Assembly: GCA_963824545.1 (NCBI GenBank)
Contig: CAWGPP010000013.1
Location: forward strand, 98,867-162,866
DNA from: Bog-532 sp963824545
Lineage (GTDB): Bacteria; Actinomycetota; Actinomycetes; Streptosporangiales; Streptosporangiaceae
Length of the DNA: 64,000 bases
Direction: 5' to 3'
Shown here: positions 16,303-25,150 of the stretch, in pieces
Position numbering within the stretch: position 1 is the stretch's first letter
Layout: each line of letters begins with the position of its first letter
The notes under the pieces: generated by a model
The model's database searches: none
What the model was told of the DNA's origin: nothing
Seen by the model: only the letters and a program-made list of their open reading frames with translations
Translations under genes and position numbers: made by a program

Positions 16303-18930
16303 GTGAAAGCGATCCGCCGGTTCACCGTCCGCACCGTGCTGCCCGAGCCACTGACTCCCCTGCGCGACCTCATGCTCAACCTCCGCTGGTCGTGGCACCC
16401 TGAAACCGTAGACCTGTTCGCGTCGATCGACCCGGCCGCGTGGGACGCGTCCGGCGGTGACCCGATCACCATGCTGTCCGCCTTGCGCCCAGAGCGGCTG
16501 ACCGCGCTCGCAGCCGATCAGGGCTTCCTGGCCCGCCTGGACGCCGCGGCGCAGATCCTGGGCGGCTACCTGACCGGGCCGCGCTGGTTCCAGCGCACCG
16601 CCGGGAACGGGCCGCTGGCCACGGCGCCGTCCGCGATCGCCTACTTTTCGCCCGAGTACGGCATCACCGAGGTCCTGCCGGAGTACTCCGGTGGCCTCGG
16701 CATCCTGGCCGGCGACCACCTCAAGGCCGCGAGCGACCTGGGTGTGCCGCTGATCGGTGTCGGGCTGCTGTACCGGCACGGCTACTTCACCCAGTCGCTG
16801 TCCGCGGACGGCTGGCAGGGTGAGCGCTACCCGGCCACCGACCCGAACGGCATGCCGCTCGACCTGCTCCGCGACGCAGCTGGGGCCCCGGTGCGGATCA
16901 CCGTGACCATGGCCGAGGGCCACGTGCTGTCCGCCCAGGTCTGGCTGGCCCGGGTGGGCCGCGTGCCGCTGCTGCTCCTCGACTCCTACGTGGAAGAGAA
17001 CGAGCCGGCGCTGCACGACGTCACCGACCGGCTGTACGGCGGCGGCACCGAGCACCGGCTCCGGCAGGAACTGCTGCTCGGCATCGGCGGCATGCGTGCC
17101 GTCCGGGCCTTCTGCGCGATCACCGGGCACGCGGAGCCTGAGGTGTTCCACACCAACGAGGGGCACGCCGGTTTCCTCGGCCTGGAGCGCATCCGCACCT
17201 ACGCCGCGCAGGACCTGAACTTCGACGAAGCCCTGGAGGCGTGCCGGGCGGGGACCGTGTTCACCACGCACACCCCGGTCCCGGCCGGCATCGACCGGTT
17301 CCCCCGCGATCTGGTCGAGCGCTACTTCAGCAAGGAGGCCGGCGACCCGGCGCTGCCGGTGGAGCGCGTGCTGGCGCTCGGGGCCGAGACCTATCCGGGC
17401 GGGGACCCGCACGTGTTCAACATGGCCGTGATGGGCATGCGGCTCGCCCAGCGGGTGAACGGCGTCAGCAAGCTGCACGGCGCCGTGAGCCGTGAGATGT
17501 TCTCCGGCCTGTGGCCCGGGTTCGAGGAAGCCGAGGTTCCGATCGGCTCCATCACCAACGGTGTGCACCCGGCGACCTGGGTCGCCAGCGGGGTCCTGGA
17601 GCTCGCCGACCCGGGCGAGCGCACGCTGAGTGAGGGCGGCAACTGGGACTGGGAGCGGGCGGCCGACCTGCCGGACAGCCGGATCTGGTCCGCGCGCCGG
17701 GCGCTGCGGGCCAGCCTGGTGGGGGAGACCAGGAAGCGCCTGCGCGCCTCCTGGCGCCAGCGCGGCGCCAGCGAGGCCGAGCTGACCTGGATCGACGACG
17801 TGTTCGACGCGGACACGCTCACCATCGGCTTCGCCCGCCGGGTCCCGTCGTACAAGCGCCTCACGCTGATGCTGCACGACCCGGACCGGCTGACCGGGCT
17901 GCTGCTGGACCCCGAGCGGCCGATCCAGATCGTGATCGCCGGCAAGGCGCACCCGGCCGACGAGGGCGGCAAGCGGCTGATCCAGCAGATGGTCCAGTTC
18001 ACCGACGATCCGCGGGTGCGGCACCGCATCGTGTTCCTGCCCGACTACGACATGGAGATGGCGCGCGCCCTGGTGCGCGGGTGTGACGTCTGGCTGAACA
18101 ACCCGCTGCGGCCGCTCGAGGCGTGCGGGACCTCCGGGATGAAGGCGGCCCTGAACGGCGGCCTGAACCTGTCGGTCCGCGACGGCTGGTGGGATGAGTG
18201 GTACGACGGCGGCAACGGCTGGGCTATCCCGTCCGCCGACGGCGTGCCGAACCCCGGCCGCCGCGACGAACTGGAGGCCCTGGCCCTGTACGAACTGCTC
18301 GGCACGTCGGTGGCGCCGCTGTTCTACAACACCGGCCCCGGCGGCGTACCGGGCGGCTGGGTCGAGATGATCCGGCACACGCTCCGGGTGCTCGGCCCCC
18401 GGGTGCCGGCCGAGCGGATGGTCCGGGACTACGTCACCACGCTGTACGCCCCGGCCACCGGCTCGTCCCGGGCCCTGGCCGACGGCGGCACCTACCGGGC
18501 CGCCCGCGAGTTGGCCGCGTGGAAGCGCCGGGTCACGCTGGCCTGGCCGCACGTGCACATCGAGCACGTCGAGGCCGACGCGGGCGAGCCGCGGCTCGGC
18601 ACGCCGCTCACCGTGCGCGCCGCGGTGGCGCTCGGCGACCTGACCCCGGACGACGTCTGCGTCGAGGCGGTCTCCGGCCGGGCCAACGAGCACGACGAGC
18701 TGGTCGACCCCTCGTACGTGCCGCTGTCACCGGAGGGCGCCGACGCCGGCGAAGCCCAGCCGGGCGCGGTCGTCCGCTACTCGGGTGCGATCGACCTCGG
18801 CCAGCCGGGCCCGTTCGGCTACACGATCCGGGTGCTGCCCAGCCATCCTCTGCTGGCCAGCCGGGCCGAGCTCGGCCTGGTGACCGCGCCGGACGCGCCG
18901 GCCGGGATGACCAACGGCGACCTCCGCTGA
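16303..18930 (+). CDS. glgP: alpha-glucan phosphorylase (GT35, actinobacterial type)
   Basis: Glycogen/maltodextrin phosphorylase releases glucose-1-phosphate from alpha-glucan using inorganic phosphate and PLP. The N-terminal ~100 residues (RFTVRTVLPEPLTPLRDLML, NLRWSWHPETV) match the DUF3417 domain typical of the short bacterial form. The PLP lysine is Lys614 in EACGTSGMKAALNGGLN, with SGTxxMK-type spacing conserved. Other family landmarks are YFSPEYGITEVLPEYSGGLG, HTNEGHAGF and ITNGVHPATW. The start is GTG 16303, immediately before VKAIRRFTV; the upstream in-frame extension to 16153 has no family similarity. It is divergent from glgE, so glucan synthesis and breakdown share one ~270-base control region. 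Confidence 0.94.
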   Translation: MKAIRRFTVRTVLPEPLTPLRDLMLNLRWSWHPETVDLFASIDPAAWDASGGDPITMLSALRPERLTALAADQGFLARLDAAAQILGGYLTGPRWFQRTAGNGPLATAPSAIAYFSPEYGITEVLPEYSGGLGILAGDHLKAASDLGVPLIGVGLLYRHGYFTQSLSADGWQGERYPATDPNGMPLDLLRDAAGAPVRITVTMAEGHVLSAQVWLARVGRVPLLLLDSYVEENEPALHDVTDRLYGGGTEHRLRQELLLGIGGMRAVRAFCAITGHAEPEVFHTNEGHAGFLGLERIRTYAAQDLNFDEALEACRAGTVFTTHTPVPAGIDRFPRDLVERYFSKEAGDPALPVERVLALGAETYPGGDPHVFNMAVMGMRLAQRVNGVSKLHGAVSREMFSGLWPGFEEAEVPIGSITNGVHPATWVASGVLELADPGERTLSEGGNWDWERAADLPDSRIWSARRALRASLVGETRKRLRASWRQRGASEAELTWIDDVFDADTLTIGFARRVPSYKRLTLMLHDPDRLTGLLLDPERPIQIVIAGKAHPADEGGKRLIQQMVQFTDDPRVRHRIVFLPDYDMEMARALVRGCDVWLNNPLRPLEACGTSGMKAALNGGLNLSVRDGWWDEWYDGGNGWAIPSADGVPNPGRRDELEALALYELLGTSVAPLFYNTGPGGVPGGWVEMIRHTLRVLGPRVPAERMVRDYVTTLYAPATGSSRALADGGTYRAARELAAWKRRVTLAWPHVHIEHVEADAGEPRLGTPLTVRAAVALGDLTPDDVCVEAVSGRANEHDELVDPSYVPLSPEGADAGEAQPGAVVRYSGAIDLGQPGPFGYTIRVLPSHPLLASRAELGLVTAPDAPAGMTNGDLR

Positions 18931-19024
18931 GCCGGACCGCCGGCCTGGCCTCCCGGCCGCCCCGGTTTTCCTGAGAGGCTGGGGGCCAGAGCCGGTTACA
19001 CCGGAATGAAGGTGGAGGACTGTC

Positions 19025-19804
19025 ATGGGTGACTTCGTCCGCGTAGAGACCGATGCGGGAATCGCGACCATCCGGCTGGACCGGCCGCCGATGAACGCGA
19101 TCAACGCCCAGATGACCGCCGAGATCGGCGCGGCCGCCGCGCAGGCCGGAGCGGATCCGGACGTGCACGCGGTCATCCTCTACGGCGGGGAGAAGGTCTT
19201 CGCGGCCGGCGCCGACGTCAAGGAGATGGCCGCGGCCAGCCACGCCCGGATCCTGGAATTCGGCGCAGGCATCCAGAACGCCTTCAAGGCGGTGGCCCGG
19301 ATCCCCAAGCCGGTCATCGCAGCGATCATCGGGCCCGCGCTCGGCGGCGGCCTGGAGTTGGCGCTGTGCGCCGACTTCCGGGTGCTGGGCGAGCGCGCCA
19401 AGGTCGGGCAGCCGGAGATCCTGCTCGGCGTCATCCCCGGCGCGGGCGGCACCCAGCGGCTGCCCCGGCTGATCGGCCCGTCCCGGGCCAAGGACCTCGT
19501 CTTCAGCGGGCGGATCGCGGACGCGGCCGAGGCACTCCGTATCGGCCTGGCCGACCGCGTGGTGCCCGACGCCGAGGTGTACGAGGCGGCCCGGAAGCTC
19601 GCGGCGAGCTTCGCGGGCACCGCCCCGCTGGCGCTGCGGGCCGCCAAGCAGGCTATCGACGACGGCCTGGAACGGGACCTGGACGCGGGCCTGGAGATCG
19701 AGCGATTGGCGTTCACCGGGCTGTTCGCCACCGAGGACCAAGAGAACGGGATGCGCAGTTTCCTGGAGAACGGACCGGGGAAAGCGACGTTCAGTGGCCG
19801 GTGA
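19025..19804 (+). CDS. enoyl-CoA hydratase/isomerase family protein
   Basis: Crotonase-fold protein of 259 aa. It contains the oxyanion-hole segments (AAGADVKEM and ALGGGLELALCADFRV) and the catalytic region PEILLGVIPGAGGTQRLPR with one of the two glutamates of true hydratases, the other in GGGLELAL. The likely reaction is hydration of trans-2-enoyl-CoA in beta-oxidation. ATG at 19025 follows GGTGGAGGACTGTC. It ends 38 bases before a 136-aa gene on the same strand. Subfamily substrate preference cannot be set from the sequence. Confidence 0.9.
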   Translation: MGDFVRVETDAGIATIRLDRPPMNAINAQMTAEIGAAAAQAGADPDVHAVILYGGEKVFAAGADVKEMAAASHARILEFGAGIQNAFKAVARIPKPVIAAIIGPALGGGLELALCADFRVLGERAKVGQPEILLGVIPGAGGTQRLPRLIGPSRAKDLVFSGRIADAAEALRIGLADRVVPDAEVYEAARKLAASFAGTAPLALRAAKQAIDDGLERDLDAGLEIERLAFTGLFATEDQENGMRSFLENGPGKATFSGR

Positions 19805-19842
19805 CACGTGCGCCTAGCGCGGCATCCTGGACGGGAGAGTTC

Positions 19843-20253
19843 ATGAGCGAAGCCGATGACGGTCTCTCCCTGGACCTGGTCACGGCGGCCCTGCGGGCGG
19901 ACAGTGCCGACGTGGCGATCTACGCGCGGGTGCTCACCGAGTCGCTGAGTGAGGCGCTGCCGCCCGGCACGGTCAGCGTGGAGCGCGAGCGCTCCGTGTC
20001 GGACCGGATGCGCGGCCGCCCGGGCGAGGTGTCCAAGATCGTGGTCCGGCTGGACGACCGGGTTATGACGCTGAGCGTGCAGCGCGGTCAGCCCGCCGCC
20101 GAGATCTGCCGGGAGGTCCGGGGTGTGGTGCTGTCCCGGACCCCGGTCCCGCTGCACGAATGGACCGCCACCCTGGCCAGCGCGCTGGTCACGCACGCGG
20201 AGCGCAACGCGATCGCCGCCCAGGCCCTGCGGAAGCTCGTCGCGGGCAGCTGA
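19843..20253 (+). CDS. conserved hypothetical protein (136 aa)
   Basis: ATG at 19843 is preceded by CGGGAGAG. The chain is soluble: a helical N-terminus, then a beta-rich middle (VSKIVVRLDDRVMTLSV) and a helical end (ALVTHAERNAIAAQALRKL). I recognise it only as a type of short conserved actinobacterial protein without assigned function. It lies between the enoyl-CoA hydratase and the Ser/Thr kinase on the same strand. The in-frame extension back to 19366 overlaps the hydratase and is a shadow. Confidence 0.75.
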   Translation: MSEADDGLSLDLVTAALRADSADVAIYARVLTESLSEALPPGTVSVERERSVSDRMRGRPGEVSKIVVRLDDRVMTLSVQRGQPAAEICREVRGVVLSRTPVPLHEWTATLASALVTHAERNAIAAQALRKLVAGS

Positions 20254-20401
20254 CGCGCCGGTTGATGGCGCCCGGACGGGCCGCTCGCGGCCCCCTGACG
20301 GGCTCCGCTGACCGGTCGGCGCGCCGCGACCAGCCGCCCGACCTGTGCACATGCTCGTTCGCTTCTGCATGTTTGCGCCTGCACCGTAGTCTGGTGAGGC
20401 G

Positions 20402-22270
20402 ATGGCCTCTCAGGACCGGATACCGGACAGGCTCGGGCCGTACCGCTTGCGTGAGCGGCTCGGCGAAGGCGGCATGGGAGCGGTCTACCTTGCCCGCGAC
20501 CGTGAACGCCGGATGGTCGCGGTGAAGGTGCTGCACTCCCGGGTCGCCGAGGAGCCGAACGCTCGGCGCCGCCTGGCGCGCGAGGTGGAGGCCATGCGCC
20601 GCGTCCGCAGCCCGTTCGTGGCGGAGGTCCTCGACGCGGACGTCACCGGCAAGTTTCCCTACATCGTGACCAGGTACGTGCCTGGGCACACGCTGGATGA
20701 CGTGGTGCGCCGGCAGGGGCCGCTGCCGGGCTGGGCGCTCGAGCGGCTGGCCAGAGGCCTGTCGCAGGCGCTGGCCGCCGTGCACGCGGCCGGGGTGGTG
20801 CACCGTGACCTGAAGCCGGGCAACGTCATGCTGCACGACGGCGATCCGGTTGTCATCGACTTCGGCATCGCGCACACCGGCGACGCGACCCGGCTCACTC
20901 AGACCGGGATGTTCATGGGGACGCCCGGCTACCTGGCCCCCGAGGTGATCGAGGGCCAGCCCAGCACCGAGGCGTCCGACATTCACTCCTGGGGCGCCAC
21001 CATCGCCTACGCCGCCACCGGACGGCCGCCCTTCGGCAGCGGGTCGTTCGAGAACATCTTCTACCGCATCGTGCAGGGCAACGCCGACATCGCCGGCCTG
21101 CCCGGACCGCTCGCGCAGCTGGTCTCGGCGGCGCTGAGCCGGGATCCGCGGAGCCGGCCGACGGCAGCGGCGCTGTGTGCCCAGTGCGCGTCGCCCGGCC
21201 TGGCCGCCGGGCCGCCTGTCCTGCACGGTGCTACCACGCAGGCCCCGGGCTACGGCAACGGCGTCGCCTATGGTTCGGCCGGCGCTGCGGCCGCGGCCGT
21301 CGGCGGGGCCTCCACCGTCTACGCGCCGGGCACCGGATATGCGCCCGGTGCCGGGTCTGCGGGCAGCGCCGGGTACGGGGCGGGAGGCGTACCGGCCAGG
21401 AACGGCTCGCCGCAGGCCATCCGCCCCAGCGAATTCGCTGACCTGCTGCCCCCGGTCCAGTACGCGCCCGCAGGCGCCGCCCGGGCCCGGCCCGCCGCGG
21501 CCGCCCCGTACGGAGCCATCCAGGGCGGGGCCGTCCAGGGCCCTGGCTACGCTGCCCCGCCGGCCGGCGCCATCCGCCCCGACGCACCCGCCCCGCCGGC
21601 GGGCAGCGCTCAAGGCGCCCAGCGCGCCCGGCCGTCGCGGCTGCTCGGCCTGGCCACGATGGTGATCGCCATCGCGGTCAGCGTGATGCTGCCGATCGCC
21701 GGGACGATCGGCGCGCTCGCCGTCATCACCCTGCTGCGCGCGGGTGACCGGGCCAGCAGCGCCCTCACCGTGCGGCGATCGGTGCGCGGGCCCAGCACGG
21801 CCGACATCCTGATCGGGGTGGTGACCGCCCCCTGGGCCATCGCGCGCTCGCTGCTCACCACGGTCCTGATCCTCCCGGTCGCCGCGCTGGTCGCGGCGGC
21901 CGCGCTCGTGGTTACGCTGATCATGACCACCGCGGACTCGCTGCCGCTGGCCGGGTCCTACGCGGCCGGCGCGGCCGTGGCGTTCTACGCCACCGGGCCG
22001 GGATCGGGCGGCGCGCGGCGGGAGATGGACCGGCTGTTCGGCGCGGTCGCGCGGACCCGGGGCGCAGCGGCGATCGTGACCCTCGCGATGTGCTGCCTGG
22101 CGGCCGCCGCCATCGCCACCGCGGCCGCCCAGCCCGCGCTGTACTGGCCCTCGCTCGCCGGGGTGCTGCCGCACCTGCCCAACGTCAGCAACGTCCTGCA
22201 TCTGCCGCACCTGGCGCACGGCCTTCCGCATCTGCCGCACTTCGGCGTGGGCCGGTCCCGCCTCGGCTGA
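20402..22270 (+). CDS. Ser/Thr protein kinase with C-terminal membrane region (PknB-type)
   Basis: Residues ~12-265 form a Hanks-type kinase: P-loop LGEGGMGAVYLA, VAVKVL lysine, HRDLKPGNVM catalytic loop, VIDFGIA (DFG), GTPGYLAPEV and DIHSWGATIAYAATGRPPF. A Gly/Ala/Pro-rich linker (~270-410) follows. The last ~200 residues hold about four hydrophobic stretches (MVIAIAVSVMLPIAG, LLTTVLILPVAALVAAAALV, SYAAGAAVAFYATG, IVTLAMCCLAAAAIATAAA), so the kinase is membrane-tethered. It has no PASTA or sensor domain outside; the membrane part may itself sense. A convergent FHA-HTH gene follows 19 bases after the stop and is a plausible substrate. Confidence 0.93.
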   Translation: MASQDRIPDRLGPYRLRERLGEGGMGAVYLARDRERRMVAVKVLHSRVAEEPNARRRLAREVEAMRRVRSPFVAEVLDADVTGKFPYIVTRYVPGHTLDDVVRRQGPLPGWALERLARGLSQALAAVHAAGVVHRDLKPGNVMLHDGDPVVIDFGIAHTGDATRLTQTGMFMGTPGYLAPEVIEGQPSTEASDIHSWGATIAYAATGRPPFGSGSFENIFYRIVQGNADIAGLPGPLAQLVSAALSRDPRSRPTAAALCAQCASPGLAAGPPVLHGATTQAPGYGNGVAYGSAGAAAAAVGGASTVYAPGTGYAPGAGSAGSAGYGAGGVPARNGSPQAIRPSEFADLLPPVQYAPAGAARARPAAAAPYGAIQGGAVQGPGYAAPPAGAIRPDAPAPPAGSAQGAQRARPSRLLGLATMVIAIAVSVMLPIAGTIGALAVITLLRAGDRASSALTVRRSVRGPSTADILIGVVTAPWAIARSLLTTVLILPVAALVAAAALVVTLIMTTADSLPLAGSYAAGAAVAFYATGPGSGGARREMDRLFGAVARTRGAAAIVTLAMCCLAAAAIATAAAQPALYWPSLAGVLPHLPNVSNVLHLPHLAHGLPHLPHFGVGRSRLG

Positions 22271-22289
22271 GCGCCATGCACCGAGCCGG

Positions 22290-22952
22290 TCAGGCGCAGG
22301 GCTTGGTCACCTCGGAGTCGGCGGGCAACCGCGCCTCCGGCACATACCCCGGCGGGGCCGGCTGAGCGGCCGGCTGACCGGCCGGCCTGACCAGGCCGAG
22401 CGCGACCACCTCGTTGGCCAGCCGGATTCGCCGGTTCAGGCCACCGGAAATACGGAACTTCTGGTACAGCCGCAGCAGATGCTGCTTAACCGCCGCCTCC
22501 GTGACGACGAGATCGGCGGCGATCTCACGGGCTGTGGCGGGCGCCACGAACGCGTCGTCCGACAGCGCGGGCCGGCAGAGGGCGGCCAGCACGTCAAGTT
22601 CCCGGCGGGTCAACTCCGGTACCGCGGGACGCCGCAGCTCGGCTTCGGTGGGCAGGTCCTCGCGCGGCAGGCCGCCGATCCGGCACCGGGCCGCGCCGAA
22701 CGCCAGCACGTCGCCGTCCTCCAGCACCCGGCGGCCCGCCGGCCGGCCGTTCACCCGGGTTCCGTTACGTGATAATCCCAGGTCAGCGACGTACGCATAG
22801 GGCCCGCGGCGGATGATCTCCGCGTGCAGCAGCGATACGCTCGGGTCATTGAGGCGCACGTCTACTGCCCGCCCGCGTCCGACGGTTGTCACCTCACCGG
22901 CCAGTGGCACCACGTCGCCGGTGTCCTCGACGCGAATGAAGGGTGTATCCAC
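22290..22952 (-). CDS. FHA domain protein with C-terminal helix-turn-helix (220 aa)
   Basis: Residues ~1-95 form a forkhead-associated domain: VGRGRAVDVRLNDPSVSLLH and LGLSRNGTRVNGRP carry the conserved GR, S/H and N residues that bind phosphothreonine. Residues ~110-195 contain a LuxR-like or sigma-like helical segment (ELTRRELDVLAALCRP, TAREIAADLVVTEAAVKQHL), suggesting DNA binding. A Pro-rich tail follows. GTG at 22952 has GGGAGG at good spacing. The kinase gene converges on it with a 19-base gap. A phospho-dependent transcription switch controlled by that kinase is inferred, not shown. Confidence 0.85.
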   Translation of the reverse strand: MDTPFIRVEDTGDVVPLAGEVTTVGRGRAVDVRLNDPSVSLLHAEIIRRGPYAYVADLGLSRNGTRVNGRPAGRRVLEDGDVLAFGAARCRIGGLPREDLPTEAELRRPAVPELTRRELDVLAALCRPALSDDAFVAPATAREIAADLVVTEAAVKQHLLRLYQKFRISGGLNRRIRLANEVVALGLVRPAGQPAAQPAPPGYVPEARLPADSEVTKPCA

Positions 22953-23138
22953 TACGGGCCTCCCGCCTATCGGAGCCGTGAGCTGTCCATCACCTATGAG
23001 TTACCCCGGCACACGCCCGGCATACCGCCGTCCTGGCACTGTCCGGGTTCGGCCGGCCACAGGCAGGCGCATCGGCGATCGATTGGCGAATGCGCCGGTA
23101 AACTGCCAGCGACTATCCCTCGGAGACCGGGAGCAGCG

Positions 23139-23813
23139 GTGCGGAACACGGAGGACACGCCGGCTGACGGCTTCCCCCGGGTTACCGGCCCCCTGGCGCG
23201 CCGCCACCCGGGGGACAACCGCCCGGACTGGACCGCTCCCGGCGAGGCGGAGGTTCTGGCGAACGACGAAGCGCTCCGGTATTCGGCCCGGCGCCCGGCC
23301 ACCGGGGGCGCCGCCTGGGGCGCCGCCCCGGAACCGCCGCGCCCGGGATCAGCACCGCGCCGGCCGGGCCCCGCGGCCGTCCGTCCGGGAGAAGCCGGCT
23401 CGCGCAGCCTCGGCCCGCGGCCCGCCACGGTCCGTCCCGGCCAGCCGGCGCCCCGCCGGGCTGGCCTCCAGCCGCCCGCCGCGCCGCCGGTGGCGGTCAC
23501 CGGCCGGCCCGCGTCGCGCGACGCGGGCCCGCCCCATCGCGCCGGGACGGGAGCGCTGGCCCAGGTGCCCTACGTGGTCGTCCTGCTCATCGCGGCGGTT
23601 GGCATCTGGTGGGCCTGGCGCGGATCACATGACGTCGGTAACGGCGCCGGGGTCGTCGGCGGGGCAGTGCTCGCCGCCGCCATCGCCCGGCTCGCGCTGC
23701 CGCAAAGCGCAGTGGGACTGCTCGCCAGCCGGCGGCGGTTCGCTGACGTGCTGGCACTCGGCGCCTTCGGGGCCGGGTTGCTGGTGCTCGCACTCGTGCT
23801 GCCGCCGACGTGA
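23139..23813 (+). CDS. DUF3017 membrane protein (224 aa)
   Basis: The C-terminal ~85 residues have three hydrophobic helices (VPYVVVLLIAAVGIWWAW, GAVLAAAIARLALP and LALGAFGAGLLVLALVLPP) with the layout of DUF3017, a family found in actinobacteria next to malate dehydrogenase. The N-terminal ~140 residues are Pro/Arg/Ala-rich and disordered, much longer than in most members. The start is GTG 23139 after CGGGAGCAGC; the upstream in-frame extension to 22824 overlaps the FHA gene. icd begins 72 bases downstream. Function unknown; the conserved linkage with TCA-cycle genes is the only clue. Confidence 0.8.
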   Translation: MRNTEDTPADGFPRVTGPLARRHPGDNRPDWTAPGEAEVLANDEALRYSARRPATGGAAWGAAPEPPRPGSAPRRPGPAAVRPGEAGSRSLGPRPATVRPGQPAPRRAGLQPPAAPPVAVTGRPASRDAGPPHRAGTGALAQVPYVVVLLIAAVGIWWAWRGSHDVGNGAGVVGGAVLAAAIARLALPQSAVGLLASRRRFADVLALGAFGAGLLVLALVLPPT

Positions 23814-23885
23814 ACACGGCGCGCGGCCCCGTGGCCGGCGAACCTCACAAGGTACCTGGCCAGCAGATGAAGGGACTGACCTAGC

Positions 23886-25103
23886 ATGCCCAAGATCAAG
23901 GTGGCGAATCCGGTCGTCGAACTTGACGGCGACGAGATGACACGGATCATCTGGCAGCTCATCAAGGATGAGCTGATTCTGCCGCACCTGGATATCAATC
24001 TGGATTATTACGACCTTTCGGTCGAGAACCGGGACGCGACCGACGACGAGGTGACCATCGACGCGGCGAACGCGATCAAACGGCACGGCGTCGGCGTTAA
24101 ATGCGCCACGATCACGCCGGATGAGGCCCGGGTCACTGAGTTCGGGCTGAAGAAGATGTGGAAGTCGCCCAACGGCACCATCCGTAACATCCTGGGCGGC
24201 GTCGTCTTCCGCGAGCCGATCGTCGTTTCTAATATTCCCAAGCTCGTCCCCGGCTGGACGAAGCCGATCATCATCGGCAGGCACGCCCACGCCGACCAGT
24301 ACAAGGCGTCTGACTTCGTTGTTCCGGGGCCCGGCACGGTGACGATCTCCTACGTGCCCGACGGCGACGACCGCCCCATCGAGATGGAGGTGGCCAAGTT
24401 CGCCGGCGGCGGCGTCGCGATGGGCATGTACAACTTTGACGACTCGATCCGCGACTTTGCGCGGGCCACGATGCGGTACGCGCTGAACCGCCGGTACCCG
24501 CTCTATCTGTCGACGAAGAACACGATCCTGAAGGCCTACGACGGCCGGTTCAAGGACCTGTTCGCGGAGATCTTCGAATCCGAGTTCAAGGCCGACTTCG
24601 AGGCCATCGGCATCACCTACGAGCACCGGCTGATCGACGACATGGTGGCCCAGGTGCTCAAATGGGACGGCGGTATCGTCTGGGCGACCAAGAACTACGA
24701 CGGTGACGTGCAGTCCGACATCGTGGCCCAGGGCTTCGGCTCGCTCGGCCTGATGACGAGCGTCCTCATGACGCCGGATGGCAAGACCGTGGAGGCGGAG
24801 GCCGCGCACGGCACCGTTACCCGGCATTACCGGCAGCACCAGCAGGGCAAGCCCACCTCCACCAACTCGGTGGCGTCCATCTTCGCCTGGACGCGCGGCC
24901 TCGCCCACCGCGGGCAGCTGGACGGGACGCCGGAGGTGTCGGACTTCGCGCACGCGCTTGAGCGGGTATGCGTGCAGACGATCGAGGGTGGCCAGATGAC
25001 GAAGGACCTGGCCTTGCTTGTTGGCCCAGAAACGCCTTACCTGTCCACGGAGGAGTTTCTGACCGCCGTGGGCGAGAACCTGCGCAAGGAACTGGCCGTC
25101 TGA
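23886..25103 (+). CDS. icd: isocitrate dehydrogenase (NADP+), homodimeric type
   Basis: Converts isocitrate to 2-oxoglutarate and CO2 with NADP+ in the TCA cycle. The 405-aa length and start MPKIKVANPVVELDGDEMTR fit the eukaryote-like dimeric class. Substrate-binding SPNGTIRNILGGVVFREPI, metal-binding aspartates in YDGDVQSDIVAQGFGSLG, and the coenzyme region AEAAHGTVTRHYR are seen. Arg/His in the coenzyme loop indicate NADP preference. ATG 23886 follows GAAGGGACTGACC. mdh starts 47 bases after its stop, so icd and mdh probably form one transcript. Confidence 0.97.
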   Translation: MPKIKVANPVVELDGDEMTRIIWQLIKDELILPHLDINLDYYDLSVENRDATDDEVTIDAANAIKRHGVGVKCATITPDEARVTEFGLKKMWKSPNGTIRNILGGVVFREPIVVSNIPKLVPGWTKPIIIGRHAHADQYKASDFVVPGPGTVTISYVPDGDDRPIEMEVAKFAGGGVAMGMYNFDDSIRDFARATMRYALNRRYPLYLSTKNTILKAYDGRFKDLFAEIFESEFKADFEAIGITYEHRLIDDMVAQVLKWDGGIVWATKNYDGDVQSDIVAQGFGSLGLMTSVLMTPDGKTVEAEAAHGTVTRHYRQHQQGKPTSTNSVASIFAWTRGLAHRGQLDGTPEVSDFAHALERVCVQTIEGGQMTKDLALLVGPETPYLSTEEFLTAVGENLRKELAV

Positions 25104-25150
25104 GCGGCTGCACCTTCCGAAAATACCGAGAACAAAGGAGATCTCCGGAC

